NCBI GenBank assembly: GCA_001630475.1
Contig: KV419419.1
Location: forward strand, 1-64,000
Direction of reading: 5' to 3'
Source: Sistotremastrum niveocremeum HHB9708
Lineage: Eukaryota > Basidiomycota > Agaricomycetes > Sistotremastrales > Sistotremastraceae
Length of the DNA: 64,000 nt
The first letter of the stretch is position 1. Every line of letters starts with the position of its first letter. Under the pieces are notes generated by a model. The model was not told where the DNA came from, ran no database searches, and was given only the letters and a program-made list of their open reading frames with translations. This document shows, one piece after another, positions 12,305-24,650 of this stretch. The position numbers and the translations under genes were made by a program.

Positions 12305-14345
12305 ATGACGAGTACGTATCCTGTCTACCAGTGACTGGGATCTCAGAATATCTTCGCTCATAGGTTTCGATTCAGATAATCTCAGGGTCACCGAAACAAC
12401 ACGTCTTGAAGTTCTGGCTCATGCCACCGTAGAAGAACTGGCAAACGCGTTGGCGAAGAGAATAATGGAAGATCAGTGAGCCACATACGCATCGAACTTC
12501 ACTCTCACCTACCTATCAACATTCATTGTGACAGGGAAAAGGCCACTTCAGCAGTTGAAGCATTAAATTCTGCCGATGTCGTCGCCAATGCTGCTCTCGA
12601 GGGAGACTGGACTTCAGTGACAGAAGCTCTCCGTATTATCAATAATGCGGAGAGGTCGATAAGTCAAGCTTCTTTACGTCCTCGGAGGCTACTCAATAAT
12701 CAAACGCCATTATTGCGACTGTCCGAAGAAATAATTCTCGAGATCTTCCACGAGTATATTGAGGACACAATCGACCATCCCGAGAATGATGACACTCTGA
12801 TGCATGGTGCTGACTGGTATTTGGTCCGGAGACTTTACCTGAAGAAGTATACATGTATCACCCATATGTGAGCACAGTCCACCTACTCATCACGCGTCAT
12901 ATGGACGATCTCATAAAATACGTTACAGATGTTATAGGCTTCGTGACGTCGCGATTCAAGACGCACGACTGTGGAGTGACATCGATCTACTATGGCCACC
13001 CCAAGTCATCGAAGAATTCGCCCTCCGTGCGAAAGATTTCCCCCTCTCACTTAACCTCAATTTAGTTCGCTATCATCATGATCCCACCTACATGCCACAT
13101 ATCCTGGATCCGTTCACAATAGCAATGTCCAAATTCTGGATCCCATTCTACGAGAAAAATGTGGATCGAGTTCGACATCTCACCTTCCACAACCGCATCA
13201 GGATAGGCGAACATGGTTCCAACTTTCGCGAATTTCATCTACTACGTGATCTCTGGAATGTGATAAGAGCTTTGCCCGCTCCCAAGCTCGAGACTTGCTA
13301 TCTCGAGGCGCAGCCATGGGAGAGAATCGATAACCTATTCTCTGGCCATGCACCTCTCTTGCAGTCGATTGTTCTCGCGAGTCCATTTCTCGGGCTCCTT
13401 GGTCTCGAAAAATTCGAGTCCTTAGTTTGTCTCGATCTGAGCGGAATTAACAATGAGCCTGAGCAAAGCGACTTACCGGATATTAGGGTCATATTATCCC
13501 ATGTCCCTCAACTACAACGCCTTAGCATCTCGTGCTCCCGGCTCTTCAAGGACTCAGAGTTTGCATCTACCGAGATGGGTAGTACCTCGAAGAACGAGCT
13601 TTCGAATTGTTCGAAGCTTGTTTTACAGGACCTACTTGCTACCGACATTATCCATCTGCTCTCTATCATCTCATTCCCTGCCCTCGAGAATCTCTGCATA
13701 GAGGCCTACATAACGGAAGCATCACAAACTACGATCGTATACTCGTCCCTCCCATCCCGATTTGTCGATCTCTGTTCTCGATCTCGTGAAGTTCGCTTTG
13801 AGGTGCAGAACAATATTATTTTCATGGAAGCTGGATCTTCGGTCGATAAGCCTCGGACGTTGGAGTTTTTGGGAAGGTTATGTGACGTGGCGGTGGAAGG
13901 GATAGCTCAATTTGCCACGGATTCCCTCACTGCCCCATTCAAGACATTAAAGATGCGTCCGACAACCTTGGGCCTCCGGTTTATGGAAACTCTTGACGAG
14001 GAAATCTACTCGACGAAGTTTTGGAAAACAGTCTTCGCTTGTGCACCAAAGCTGGTGAATCTGGTGAATGTTCAATCGGTCCCTTCGATGCCGTTCATTG
14101 AGGCGCTCGACGAACTTGATGTTATCTGTCCGTCTCTCAGACGCATCAGATATGACTCTGCGCAGCAGCCATTTAAACCAGATATAGAAGACGATACAGA
14201 TCTTCCGATGCGGCAGAAACAACAAGATGCAGTACGTAGATTTTTCCAGCAAAGGAAGGAGCGAAGGAAAGAGCGAAAGAGAAGCATGAAACAAAAGCAA
14301 GGCGAGGGATCGATGGCGCCACCCCTTCCGCAGCAATCTAGGTAA
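12305..14345 (+). CDS. F-box/LRR-like protein, 619 aa (tandem copy 2)
   Basis: Four exons (12305-12311, 12364-12475, 12535-12867, 12938-14345), with a seven-base first coding exon as in the paralog at 9864. The N-terminal motif reads 'VLAHATVEELANAL'. A helical linker follows, then the F-box 'LLRLSEEIILEIFHEYI', and the phase-2 intron after 'CITH'. The last exon opens 'LRDVAIQDARLWSDIDLLWP', the block that follows the F-box in all members here, and continues with LRR-like repeats. The C-terminus is strongly basic and Gln/Arg/Lys-rich ('RRFFQQRKERRKERKRS'), which could act as a nuclear localisation or nucleic-acid-binding tail; that is inference. A probable SCF adaptor. Confidence 0.85.
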
Positions 14346-15071
14346 TAGAGCTTCTTTCTGTTCTTACTAGTTTCACGTCTTGTAACATTGATGGAACGGA
14401 GGGATAAATTAGGTTGAAGGTTGAGAAAGACGGGAACGCAAACGGCAAGCTTGAATCAAACAAACCTAGCGAACAAGGAATTTCTTAGGAAACAAACGCT
14501 CGATATTCCCACGAGCTCTCCTCGGCCGATCGTCGGCAGCTTGACCGAAACCCCGAAAACCTTCCCAAAATAGAAGAAGGCAACGGAACTCCGACGCTGT
14601 TTCCATATCGGGTTGCTGCCGATGAGCGGGCGAAACGTGCGCCGAGGCTTTGTCGCCGATGTGACGCGCACGCATTCGTATGCGTGTGCTGGAGGCCGAG
14701 GCCGAATGGGAAAGAGGAGGCTACTTATACAAAATGCTTATGAAATGAAACGGTCTAAACATCTGCTTTGCTTTACTCCTCTCGTCAACCAACTCCGGTT
14801 TTGCCACTTTGTTCGTCGAGCTCGAATCTGGGGTTGAGCTTATCTTGCAACAGAATATTCTCATAGCCAACGCACACGGCACCCGGGTCCAGACGGTACC
14901 TCGATCGATTGGGTTCACTGTGCGTTTACGCCTGCAACGTTACCAGTGTTAGCTAGCAAGCCACGAACGACGACGTAGAACGTGCGTGAGTTGACCAACG
15001 ACCTCTTCAAATGCATCAGGACTGACTTGACTGGTCTTTAGACGTAGTACACTCCCAAGACGACATATACG
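14346..15071. other. Intergenic spacer, nothing seen
   Basis: Contains the 3' end of the F-box gene and the presumed promoter and leader of the lipase gene. Open frames here lack codon structure and splice support. No repeat was recognised. Confidence 0.4.
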
Positions 15072-17124
15072 ATGTCCTCAACACCAGTTCTCCCCTCTTC
15101 GTCCACAAATACCCTCGTACCCATGTCCCCTCCTGCTCTCACAACTGCATCATCTTCGTCTTCCGTCACCAAACTCCTTCAAGGCTCGTCGTCGTCCATG
15201 GCTTTCATCGCGCCCTCGCCCTCTTCTCCCGACATTAATAAGGAACACGAAATTGGCGCTAGAGAGGTCGAAGTTCATTTATTGGTGCTCGTTCATGGCA
15301 TGTGGGGAAACCCATCCCATCTCTCGGAGCCGGAGCGTATAATTCTCGAGAAATACGGCTCTTCTCCGCCTTCAGCATCCACCTCATCGAAGCCGACCAA
15401 GACCGCAAAGTCGAAGAAAACGTCACGTCCGTCGTCTCCTCTATCGACATCGAGCTCTACGCGCGAGCCGAAGAAGGATATTGAGACGGGCCTCGATGTA
15501 CCCCCAGCTGCCACGGATGTGGATATCGACGCAGTCGCTGGGCAGGATGCCAATGTGACAGCGAATGGCAACGAAGGCGACGCGCAAACCCGTCGTGTAG
15601 GGTCACGCGAGCTGTCCGTCTTGGTGGCATCTACGAATCGAGAGGCCAGCACATATGACGGAATCGATTGGGGCGGCGAACGTATCGCTACTGAGGTACG
15701 TTCATTCCATATCTCAGCCAGCGCATCACTGACGACCCTGCTCGTAGATCCGAGAAAGAATTGACGAGATTGAAAAAGACTCTGAGAAGAAAGTGACACG
15801 GTTCTCAATCGTAGGATACAGTCTCGGGGGCTTATTATCGCGCTACGTCATTGGGTCAGTCTAACTCATTCATCTTACAGCTCAAGTCTTAACCGGTCGT
15901 ATATGCTATAGGATCCTTGAATCCCGAGGTTTCTTCAAGACAGTCAAACCAGTCTCATTCACGACCATCGCTACCCCACATCTCGGCCTCCCGCGATACC
16001 CCTCCTTCTTATCCTACCTCACCACAACCCTCGGCCCACGTCTCCTCTCTCGAACAGGCGAACAATTCTACGGCGTCGATAAATGGAGCGGGAGTAAGAG
16101 CGGCCGAAGTCTGCTGCAAGTGATGAGTGATGAACGGAGGGTGTTTATGAGGGGATTAAAGAGCTTTGAGAAGATATCCATATATGCTAATGCGTATGTC
16201 CCCTCTCCACTTCGTTCCTTCCGCTACGACGATACTGATAGGATTGATTGCAGGGTTAATGATGTCACCGTGCCCTACGTTACAGCTGCGATAGAGACGT
16301 TCGATCCTTTCGTCAATCACTTCAAATCAGATATAGACATGTATGCTTCTCTTGCCTTCTCCCTCCTCTAGCTGACTAATCGTTGAACAGTATAATCGAT
16401 GACCAATACGCACCATTAATTAAATCCTTCACGCCTCCCACGCGTTCCAAGTCTCCTCGCTCGAAGCCCCGTGCTCTCTCCCGCGAATGGTGGAGCAACC
16501 TCAAACCTCGTCGGCCTATCGTGCCGCCCTTCCTCCAGACGAAATTCCCTTTGAATATCGTTCGTCCTCCTCCCTTCTTTAACGCCAGTGAATGCTCATA
16601 TATCCTTATCGCAGCTTATATACATGGCCCTGCCCATATTAATGCCTACGTTCCTCTGTCTGGCTATCGTCCGACTCTCGCTCGATTCGCGAGCTTCGAG
16701 AGCTCGGATAAAGCTCTTAGAATCAGGCGCCTATCCAGATTCTTCGACACCCGCGTCCGCATCTGCACCGACAGCAGCGAGCGGAGAAGAACGTCTCGTC
16801 ACGCTCCTCCGTACACTCGAGAAAGAATTCGACGACGCCGTCGCGGACATGATGGATGATCCTTCACCTCTCCCCCCTCCTTCCAAATCTAAGTCAAAGG
16901 CAAAATCAGTCGTAGAAGCTGACCAACCGCGTCTCACACCCACCCAACAGTCCATCGCACGCTCTCTGAACGCCCACCTCCCCCAAATGAAGAAATACCT
17001 TGCTTTCATCGACCCTGTGAGGAATTCACATGCGGTTATTGTTTGTAGGGATGTGGGGAGGTTTGAGAGTCATAGAGAAGGAGAGGGGGTTTTGAGGCAT
17101 TGGGCGGATGGGTTCGAGCTTTGA
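15072..17124 (+). CDS. DUF676 serine lipase, LPL1/ROG1-like, 592 aa
   Basis: Six exons (15072-15695, 15748-15854, 15912-16193, 16254-16340, 16391-16559, 16615-17124) join in frame. The alpha/beta-hydrolase start 'LLVLVHGMWGNPSHL' (about residue 74) is followed by a Ser/Thr/Pro-rich insertion of about 110 residues, then the nucleophile elbow 'IVGYSLGGLLSRYVIG', 'IATPHLGLPR', and the acid/His region 'VNDVTVPYVTAAIE'. A hydrophobic segment near the C-terminus ('LIYMALPILMPTFLCLAIV') is a likely membrane anchor. Yeast LPL1 is a lipid-droplet phospholipase and the family is DUF676/PF05057. The low-complexity insertion between the first strand and the nucleophile is unusual; it sits in continuous exon sequence, so it is not an unspliced intron. 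Confidence 0.88.
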
Positions 17125-17869
17125 GCTATCTTTGACTCTGTGCCGACGAACTTAGGTTCGTCAGTCGAGGTCTATTTTTGGATCATTTCTGCTCCTTGTG
17201 GTGTGCTTGGTGATTTGTGGAGTTCGTTCTTCGGTTGGATGATGAGGCGTGGAATGTTGGAGTGCCCAATCGGTTGAGTGTTGAACGGTCGGAAGAGTGA
17301 AATGAAACAGGGACGGGGCGCGATTGTGCTTGCGTTGATTATCGATTGGACGCTTCCTGAGCACTCGATGTTGAAACGCTTTTGACGGGTTGGGATTATT
17401 GGTGTTATTATTGGATTGGCGAGCGCAGATATCGAGGATCAAGTACTCAAGGAGACCGTCCTCGAGATCGTCTAGGAGCTCATAGCCTCGTAACCCCTGT
17501 CCGCAGTGATGGCAGTGCGGTGGGTTTTCCCCTCAAAGAAGGGGGTATCTCGGCCCGAAAAGAAAGAGAAAAAGAAAGGAAAAGAAAGAAAAGAAAGAAA
17601 AAGAAAGAAAGTTGTCAATATCATTTGAGTCTCGAATATAATAATTCATTTAATTATTCAAATAATACAGCACATCTCTGAGCACATTTTGGTTGCGGAA
17701 AAAATTATGGAAGGCTCATAAAAAATAATCTTGGCCTCAAAAATTCATGTAAATTTGAAAAAAATAAAATTGTGAGTGCAGAACATTTATGCATTTATGA
17801 TTGAGAGTCATTCAAAATACAGACATTGCAAGCAGACAAAACAGTGTTCAGATGGAAGCTTGTATATTA
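17125..17869. other. Intergenic region with a polypurine stretch
   Basis: Lies between the convergent lipase and exonuclease/transposase genes. It holds an almost pure A/G run at about 17556-17611 (repeats of AAAG/AAAAG) followed by AT-rich DNA. It may contain the 3' end of the mobile-type gene on the minus strand, but no terminal inverted repeat pairing with the other side was found. Confidence 0.5.
17556..17611. repeat. Polypurine (AAAG)n-like microsatellite
   Basis: About 55 bases of almost only A and G on the plus strand, built from AAAG and AAAAG units. This is a simple repeat with potential to form non-B DNA. Confidence 0.85.
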
Positions 17870-20800
17870 TTAGTTTGCACCAAAGGAACAAGAACGACCC
17901 TTGTCAACGCCTCTACACCCTTCCAGCCTTCCACATTTTTGACATGGAGTTGTGCAAGGTTGGGGACATCGGAGAATGTCGCTGTTGCCTGGGCATGAAT
18001 CATTGTGACATCTTCGACAACTCCGAATATTCTGACGCTTGCGCTTCCCAGACGCCACAACCTCGCGACGTCGCTTCAATGTTTGGGGACCAGGGCCTGG
18101 GTTTTCCTGCACCTCGGTTTCATACGGGAGGTTCTGATCATTGGTCCTGAAGTGCAATACATTACATCCACCTTGTCATCAGACAAGAAAAATAACAACT
18201 TACTGAAGATCGAAAGCGTGAACATTGTTGTCAATCATAGCATCAGCACGATCAATCTGTACATTTTGACGGGGAGGACTCGCAGGAGGTCGAATTGGAA
18301 TTGGATGTGATATTGCAGGTAGATCAGATATAGAGGACCCAGCCAAGGAATTGAACGACTCTCGCACACCTTGTTGAGGCTGTGGCGCAGTTGGATGCCC
18401 CTGTAAAAAGACAGGGAATTGTGAGTTTTCTGCCTGAAATGCTGTCTGTGTCCGTGCTGTTGCCTTCAGCTCTGCTGCCATTATTTCCTGTGATGCTGCA
18501 ATGTTATTGCTTTTCCCCCAGGATTTACCATACCCAGCCAGAATCTCTGCCGTCACATAGAAACGATCGCTGCCATCTGCTGTGGTGTTCCAGTCTCGTG
18601 CAAACTGAAGATAGTTGACCTGATGATGCTGATCGTTTGCTGCATCTCGAACATAGTCTTGGATCTTTGAACGAAAGTATCGACGAGATGAATCACTGCA
18701 TAGAGGAAGGACAGGAAGGGCCAATCCTTGGCGGCGACGAAGCCAATCATTTGATTCCTTGAGTTTAAACTGCTCTGCGGCAGCAAACGAGAATGGCTGC
18801 ATGTTCAGACGGTTGCGAAGAGTCTCTATGGTCACATATTCATAAAATGCAGGATCGCAGAACAATGAATTGACAGACCTGGAAATGCACATATCCCAAA
18901 TGTTTCTGGACTAGTTTCATATAAATCTCCATTGCACCAATCTGAATACGATTGTGCTCCATCAATGAAATCAGAAAGATAGTTGAGCAGGAATGATGTG
19001 CGATTGATCAGACCAAGATTATGATGATATTCCCAGTCTGCATTATATATATGTTTGGCAAATGCCTGTCAAATATTGAGAAATGCAACAGACCATTTTA
19101 AGAATCCTTACCTGCAGATTGTACCATGTCCTGTGATCAGTCAGGCAATTGACAGCCAAACGTGGGCCTGCTATCAAAATCATAGAGATAAATTAACAGC
19201 AAAGAAGAAGATAGATTGACAAACTAACCATTCAATGCACCAAATTTACGATAAATATCACCATGTGGACCTCCTTCAACCTTATTTGTGCCTCTCGTAG
19301 AACGAAATTTTTGAAGACCATACTGATCCACACCTGCTTTTTCATACACCGGAAGTCCATCGATATCAGAGAGATAACCTTGGCGAGCTAATTCAACCAC
19401 AGCAGCAGCTTTTTCGTGTGCCACTTGATTGAACAGCGGGGCTCCTGTTTTTGCATCTTGGCTGTCAGCAAAATGATTGATGACATATTGCAAGGCTGGG
19501 ACCAAAACCGAAGGCGACGGAACAAAACGTGGGATGCGGGTGGTGATGAAACGAGGATATCGGATAAGCATTTGGTTGAAGGATAATTTGAACTTGTCCT
19601 GACAAAAGGTTTCAATCTGCTTCTTAATAACAGGATCCCAGCGCATCATATGGTCACGGAAGATCCGCAGAAATGTGGCACGGGTCCCATGGTTGATGGG
19701 CAATGGAATCATATGGAAAGCATGAAAGATATCTTTCTTGATCCGTGTATGTGTATCGTTTGGAGCATCCACAGCTGCAATGATTTTATCAACAGTGTCT
19801 GTGATCTCACTGTCAATAATTGGTGGAACATTATCTGGTGCTGGTGCTGAAAATTGAATTGAATAAGGTTTAACACGAGTCCAGGCAAAAAACAGGTACC
19901 CGCAGGTATACCTGGCAAGGTACCTGCTTACTAAGCAAGGGGCAAGTACCAAGTATCAACTTTTTGGAAAAAACACTGACAAAGCAGGTACTTGGACCAG
20001 GTACCTGCTGTTTTTAGTAGGGAAAACAGGCAGGTACCCAGGTATGAGTACCTGATTTTGGGGGTTTTTTGGAGGCAAGTATGAGCTCAGGCCCTGAAAA
20101 AAGCAGGGAGGTACCTGCCACAGGTACCCAGGTATGGCAAGTATGGACTCGTGTTAAACCTTAGAATTGAACAACAATTGTCGCAATAACAAACTACTAC
20201 ACACCTGTTGCAGTTGACTGATTTTCCAAAGAATCCATCTCATGCGGATCATCATCTGAATCATGTTCTGAGATTCCAGGCTGTTCGACACCTTTGTCTG
20301 AGTTATCATTATGAAGTGCATGATATGGGGCTTCAACAGATCCAATATCTTGAATGATTGGATCTGGACGAGTGTTGGTTTCATGGCCAACTCCCCTACT
20401 CTGACGATTCTGAATAAAGAGTATGAGCATTGCAATTATCAAACCAAATGTGAGCTTACAGTCATTCCATGATCTTGAATAAGTAGCGCAATTGGAACCA
20501 CAAGTGAAAAATTGGTGCCTCCAGATGCTCCTTGTATGTCTCCAAGTCTTTGGCAACCAGACTTTGTTTTCCGACTTCGAGTGGCCTGCGGAAGCAGGTA
20601 GAGAATGGCAGCAGCAGAAGGAATCATAAGCTCATCAATCTCTATGATGACTCGACTTTTTGTGGGAACCCGGACCCTGATCCCATCAAGAACTGCTGTC
20701 TGATTGGGCGAGATAAATCCATAAGCAGCAATTTCACCTCCAGCATGAGTCAAAAGTGCGACACGAGTATTTGCAGGGGTGGTCGCCTGAACGTGATGAT

Positions 20801-23733
20801 TTTGCGCAATCTCCTGCATTTTTTCAAAGATACGAAAAGATGCGCAGACATCTCGAACTGCATATTCCTCCAATTCGGTACGCAACTTCTGGTCTTCCCA
20901 TGCATCACATTGTCGGATGTTCTCGTCTTTAGGCAGATACGTCCCAAGGAGCTTCCGTGTCAGGCTATCAAGCGAACCTGATTCGGTAGTACCGAGTATG
21001 CCAAGTTCAATGGCGTACCGCTTGAGATCAATGCAACCAGCATGATTATCAAGACAGAGAGCAGGGAATTGGTTCTGCAGCCGAGTAAGATCACCTTTGA
21101 CAGAAGAACCAATCTTATAGAAGTTGCCAGAAATTAAAAGACGAAGCAGTGATGGAGGCAACTGTTTCAATTGGTGCACCTGAAAATAATTAATATAGTT
21201 TTTGGCAAATATCCAATGACTTACGTGGATTATGTAAACCACACTTGGACTTGAGTGGAACAATAATTGCAATATGGACACTCCAGTGGGGCGCGAGATA
21301 TTCCACTCTGCATCAAGACTCACACACAAAGGTGTGGCATTGTCAGATGCAGTTGATATCATTGAAGCCATGCATGCTTCAATCAGACCGGAATTGCGCA
21401 GATGAATCACTTCAATATCCTCGGGGGATTGAAATGGATCCAGACCGCTCAATGAGGGAACTAAGACTAAATCTGATGCCATCGATGGAAATGCAGAGTA
21501 TACCAGACGTTCATCCTGTTGGCACTTAATAGAGAACTTGTATAAGAGTATGTGGTGTTACCTTTTTAGGATCATCTGAGTAACATATCTGAGGGTCGCT
21601 AAACCCAAACCGATCAACTGTGTTTGCCAGTTCCATGAAAGGTCCTGATCGTTCTTCGTGCGACTTTGTCAAAGTAAGGACTTGACATCGTATGTAGCGT
21701 GAATCCATCAATGTCCATAATGCATTGAACACTGGTATGCCATCAATCTTTGCAATATGTTTGACAACCTGGAAAGTACAACTCATCAGAAGGATCCAAT
21801 CTAGTGTCATACCACATGACTTACTTTGAAGGAATCATCAATAGCCAGTTGATCAGGCGCCAAACACGATGTATGCTGATTTGCATCAGGCTCATCCCGC
21901 TCAATCGCTCGATTTAGCATGGCTGTCAAATATGTTTCACTTGGAACAAAGCCTGCATATCGATCTGGATCACCAAAATTGCCAAACTCAGGCGCTCGTG
22001 GGAACATGTAAGAGGCCGTCACTGTTGCTCCCTGGGGTTTGTGGGCTTCAAGAGCCCGCTCCATGAGGACTTCGAGATATTGATTGTGCAAGATATTGAA
22101 ACGGAGTGTGTGAAGCTCGAAGAGTAGTGACTGACATCCTGCAGGACCCATCTTGTGCTGATTCGCAACACGGAGATGGTTAATAACACGGTGCGATAAT
22201 CCACTTCGATGAGATAACATGGCTGGGAAGGCTAGTCGTATATGAGCAGGCAATGAAGCCAATAAACGCTGGCCCCATCCCGCAAAAGCTTTGCGACAAC
22301 CTCCCTGTGAGGTGCATCGATAGCGCCATGCCACGATGTAGAAGCAGTTTTCTAGATCCACGATGCGACGAGGACGAAGAGCGCCACACTTCTCAAGAGG
22401 TTTTTGGCAAGCCGGGCACTTTAGTTGAGCGTAAAAGTGAGGCAACCAGAGGAATATGGGTGGTCGGTAAAGCAGAGTGGGATCCATTTTCCCAGTGGCA
22501 AGGACAACCACCGGTTCAGGTGGATTAATCCAGAACGATGCGGGTACATTATGGGTGTTGGAAAATATGAGCGGAGTTGCATATTTACGATGATCGTCAA
22601 CTTCTTTTCGCATAATCATGCGGCTGATGGTGTCCGCAAAGTAATTGTACAGCCATTTTGGCATATATTTTGGCCGTTTGAACCAAGCTGGACAAATTTC
22701 AATAGGTTATAGTCATTACAGAGCCACCACGCATGCAACATACCTTTTCCAATTTCTTGCACAGCTTCAACCTGGCCGTCATCACCGATTTCATTCCCGG
22801 TGACGTCAACCGTGTCTTCGTTTTCGTCGTCGTCTTCGTCAATAGCATAGTCAACACTATGATTTGTAAAAAATGGCTCTGTCAACAGAACTTAAATGTT
22901 CAGTTGCAATATACCCAGATCATTTGCTTACTAGGCCGAGAAACAGCTACCGCGCGGGCCAGCTGCTGCCGGAGATCGTACACCTCGACGCGCTCTTCTG
23001 CCGTGGAGACGGACGCTTCGGTGGTATTGGTATTGGTTTGCATTTGAACTGGGGTAGGCTGATTTGATACCTGAGCCACCGGATTTGACAGTGCCAGTAA
23101 TTGGGGGTCAATCACGAGGCCTGCGGAAAGAATAAGTAAAGAAAACAAGAAATATGGGTTGACGGACCATGGGTATTGCTGCTGCTATTGTCAGCGGCAG
23201 GCGCATCAGGCCCATGCGTCGAGATTGTCACTAGAATCGAGGGTGCAGAGTCATTATCATAGGTGCTTCGAGAAAGGAATAAAAAAAGAAAACTCACCTT
23301 GGTCATCAAAACGAGATAATTCCGCCAATTCTTCATTACTCAACTGTTCACCTATGTTATAGTCGTCGTAGTCATCTGATAGGGGACCCGTGCTTGTACT
23401 TGGAACGAGTGCGATATCGAGTGTCGGTTGGAGAGAAGGGGATGCAGGGGGTTGCGCTGATGGTGGTGATGATGATGGTGATGCCGCGGCGATCTGGGAT
23501 TCTATAAACAGTTGTTAATATACTCATAACCCGATGGCTCAACGTTGCGTACCTTTCGCCTTTCCCTTTCCCTTCCCTTTCGAACCCTTCCCTTTGGACT
23601 TCGTCGGCTTCTCCTCCCCTGGTGCATTCGGCGGTCGACCTCGCTTCGGAGCTCCCGGTGGTCTGGGGCCATCCTGTTTTCCCTTCGGTCGGCCGCGAGT
23701 CTTCGGTTCTTTGTCTTCTGCGGGCGAGTCCAT
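17870..23733 (-). CDS. DUF6729 / 3'-5' exonuclease protein with split DDE-like core; transposon-type gene
   Basis: About 15 exons, all joinable in frame. Order from the N-terminus: AT-hook-like repeats ('RGRPKGKQ', 'KRGRPPNA') and a Lys-rich tract; acidic linker; DUF6729-type block (about 22710-21820) with zinc-ligand pairs 'CPACQ' and 'CTSQGGC'; a segment with 'IDDSFKVVKHI' and 'CYSDDPKK'; a DEDDy 3'-5' exonuclease (about 21480-20780) with 'SLDAEW' (Exo I), 'GSSVKGDLTRL' (Exo II) and 'YAVRDVCASF' (Exo III); a C-terminal block with 'RGTNKVEGG'; then a Cys-rich end 'CRRCHNDSCPG...CQKCGR'. The aspartates before and the 'N..E' motif after the exonuclease resemble the catalytic spacing of DDE transposases interrupted by a nuclease domain; this is inference. 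No terminal repeats were found, so mobility is unproven. The frame seems undamaged. A hAT-type MITE occupies one intron (19864-20163). Confidence 0.7.
19864..20163. mobile_element. 300-bp hAT-type MITE inside an intron
   Basis: Perfect 20-bp terminal inverted repeats (TAAGGTTTAACACGAGTCCA at 19864-19883 and its complement at 20144-20163) are flanked by an exact 8-bp target duplication GAATTGAA (19856-19863 and 20164-20171), the duplication size of hAT transposons. The interior is non-coding and crowded with GGTACCTG-like words on both strands. It sits between donor and acceptor of an intron of the DUF6729/exonuclease gene, lengthening that intron from about 60-70 nt to about 370 nt without touching the reading frame. 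A relative lies at 31135-31755. Confidence 0.92.
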
Positions 23734-24650
23734 TGTCGTGGGTAGAGCGGGTGTTCGAGACGACGAAGACAGCAGCGCAGGGCTCGCTGTGTGTGCGTGT
23801 TTGTATTTGTATTTGTCGCTTGTTATCTCGTAGTTTATTCGTCGACTACGATTTCGATAGATAGTTTAAGCCAAATTTGTATATAATGTTCGTTCTAATA
23901 CATATAAGTCTACCATATTATTTAAAAGATTTGTGTTCGTCCGTAACGGAGTACGAACGCGCCATACGAGATAACATGCGAGATAACATGTTATCTCGTA
24001 TGTTATCTCGCATGTTATCTCGCGTGGGAACCCCTACTTTGAGCGGTAAGCCGTGCGGTGTGATGGTGATGGATGACGGATGCAAACACTAATTATAGCA
24101 GATGCGGGAGACACGTATAACGTTATTTTCAGGTTAGACCATGAACACGAGATCATACATGCATTGCTTCATTAGTATTAGTATTATTAGGACTTTTCGC
24201 AGTTCTTCCGTTCCTCGAATTAGCATTGGCATTATAATATTTCAGGCATTTTTCTACTACGATAAAAGTCAGGTTTCAAGTTGAATGGGAGCGTTTCAAG
24301 GGGCATCGATAAAGATAGAAGTGAGAAGTGAGTCACCCAGTGGAGGTAACTGTAGCAGATTTCCGAATGGAGAGAAAAGAGGCCAATCTAGATTCGGAGA
24401 TACGGCGGTAACAGGTACGTTTCGGCATCGGAAGCCGGACGGGGAAAGATATGACGACTATTCTTGCGTCGACCTCGTTACGCGTGCTCTGCATTTCGGT
24501 TCCATCCTCTTCCTCTCTCATCCATGCCAGCAGCTCTCTAGATCTCCTTTTCTTGCACTTTTTGGACGAACACGCTTTATCTTGAACAGCAACGACGACG
24601 ACGAGGTCCAGTACTCTCACGAACACGAACTACGATACGGATTTGGAAAG
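23734..24650. other. Divergent promoter region with hairpin array
   Basis: Divergent intergenic space between the minus-strand exonuclease/transposase gene and the plus-strand mannosyltransferase gene, so it should contain both promoters. Its notable content is the inverted 12-bp repeat array at 23968-24021. The open frames here look non-coding. Confidence 0.5.
23968..24021. repeat. Near-perfect palindrome built from five 10-bp units
   Basis: GAGATAACAT occurs at 23968 and 23980, then its complement ATGTTATCTC at 23988, 24000 and 24012, on a 12-bp period. The two orientations meet head-on, giving a palindrome of about 44 bp with a single mismatched pair. A related 'TGTTATCTCG' also occurs at about 23820 in the leader of the minus-strand gene. 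This could be a clustered protein-binding site, a transposon end, or a replication-slippage product. Confidence 0.8.

Noticed and set aside
23968-24021. CRISPR-like repeat array
   Set aside because: Units are 10 bp with 2-bp gaps in both orientations and the genome is eukaryotic.
17440-24050. Terminal inverted repeats bounding the exonuclease/transposase gene
   Set aside because: Compared the flanks by eye; short similarities such as 'AACCCCT' occur on both sides but in direct orientation and are too short.
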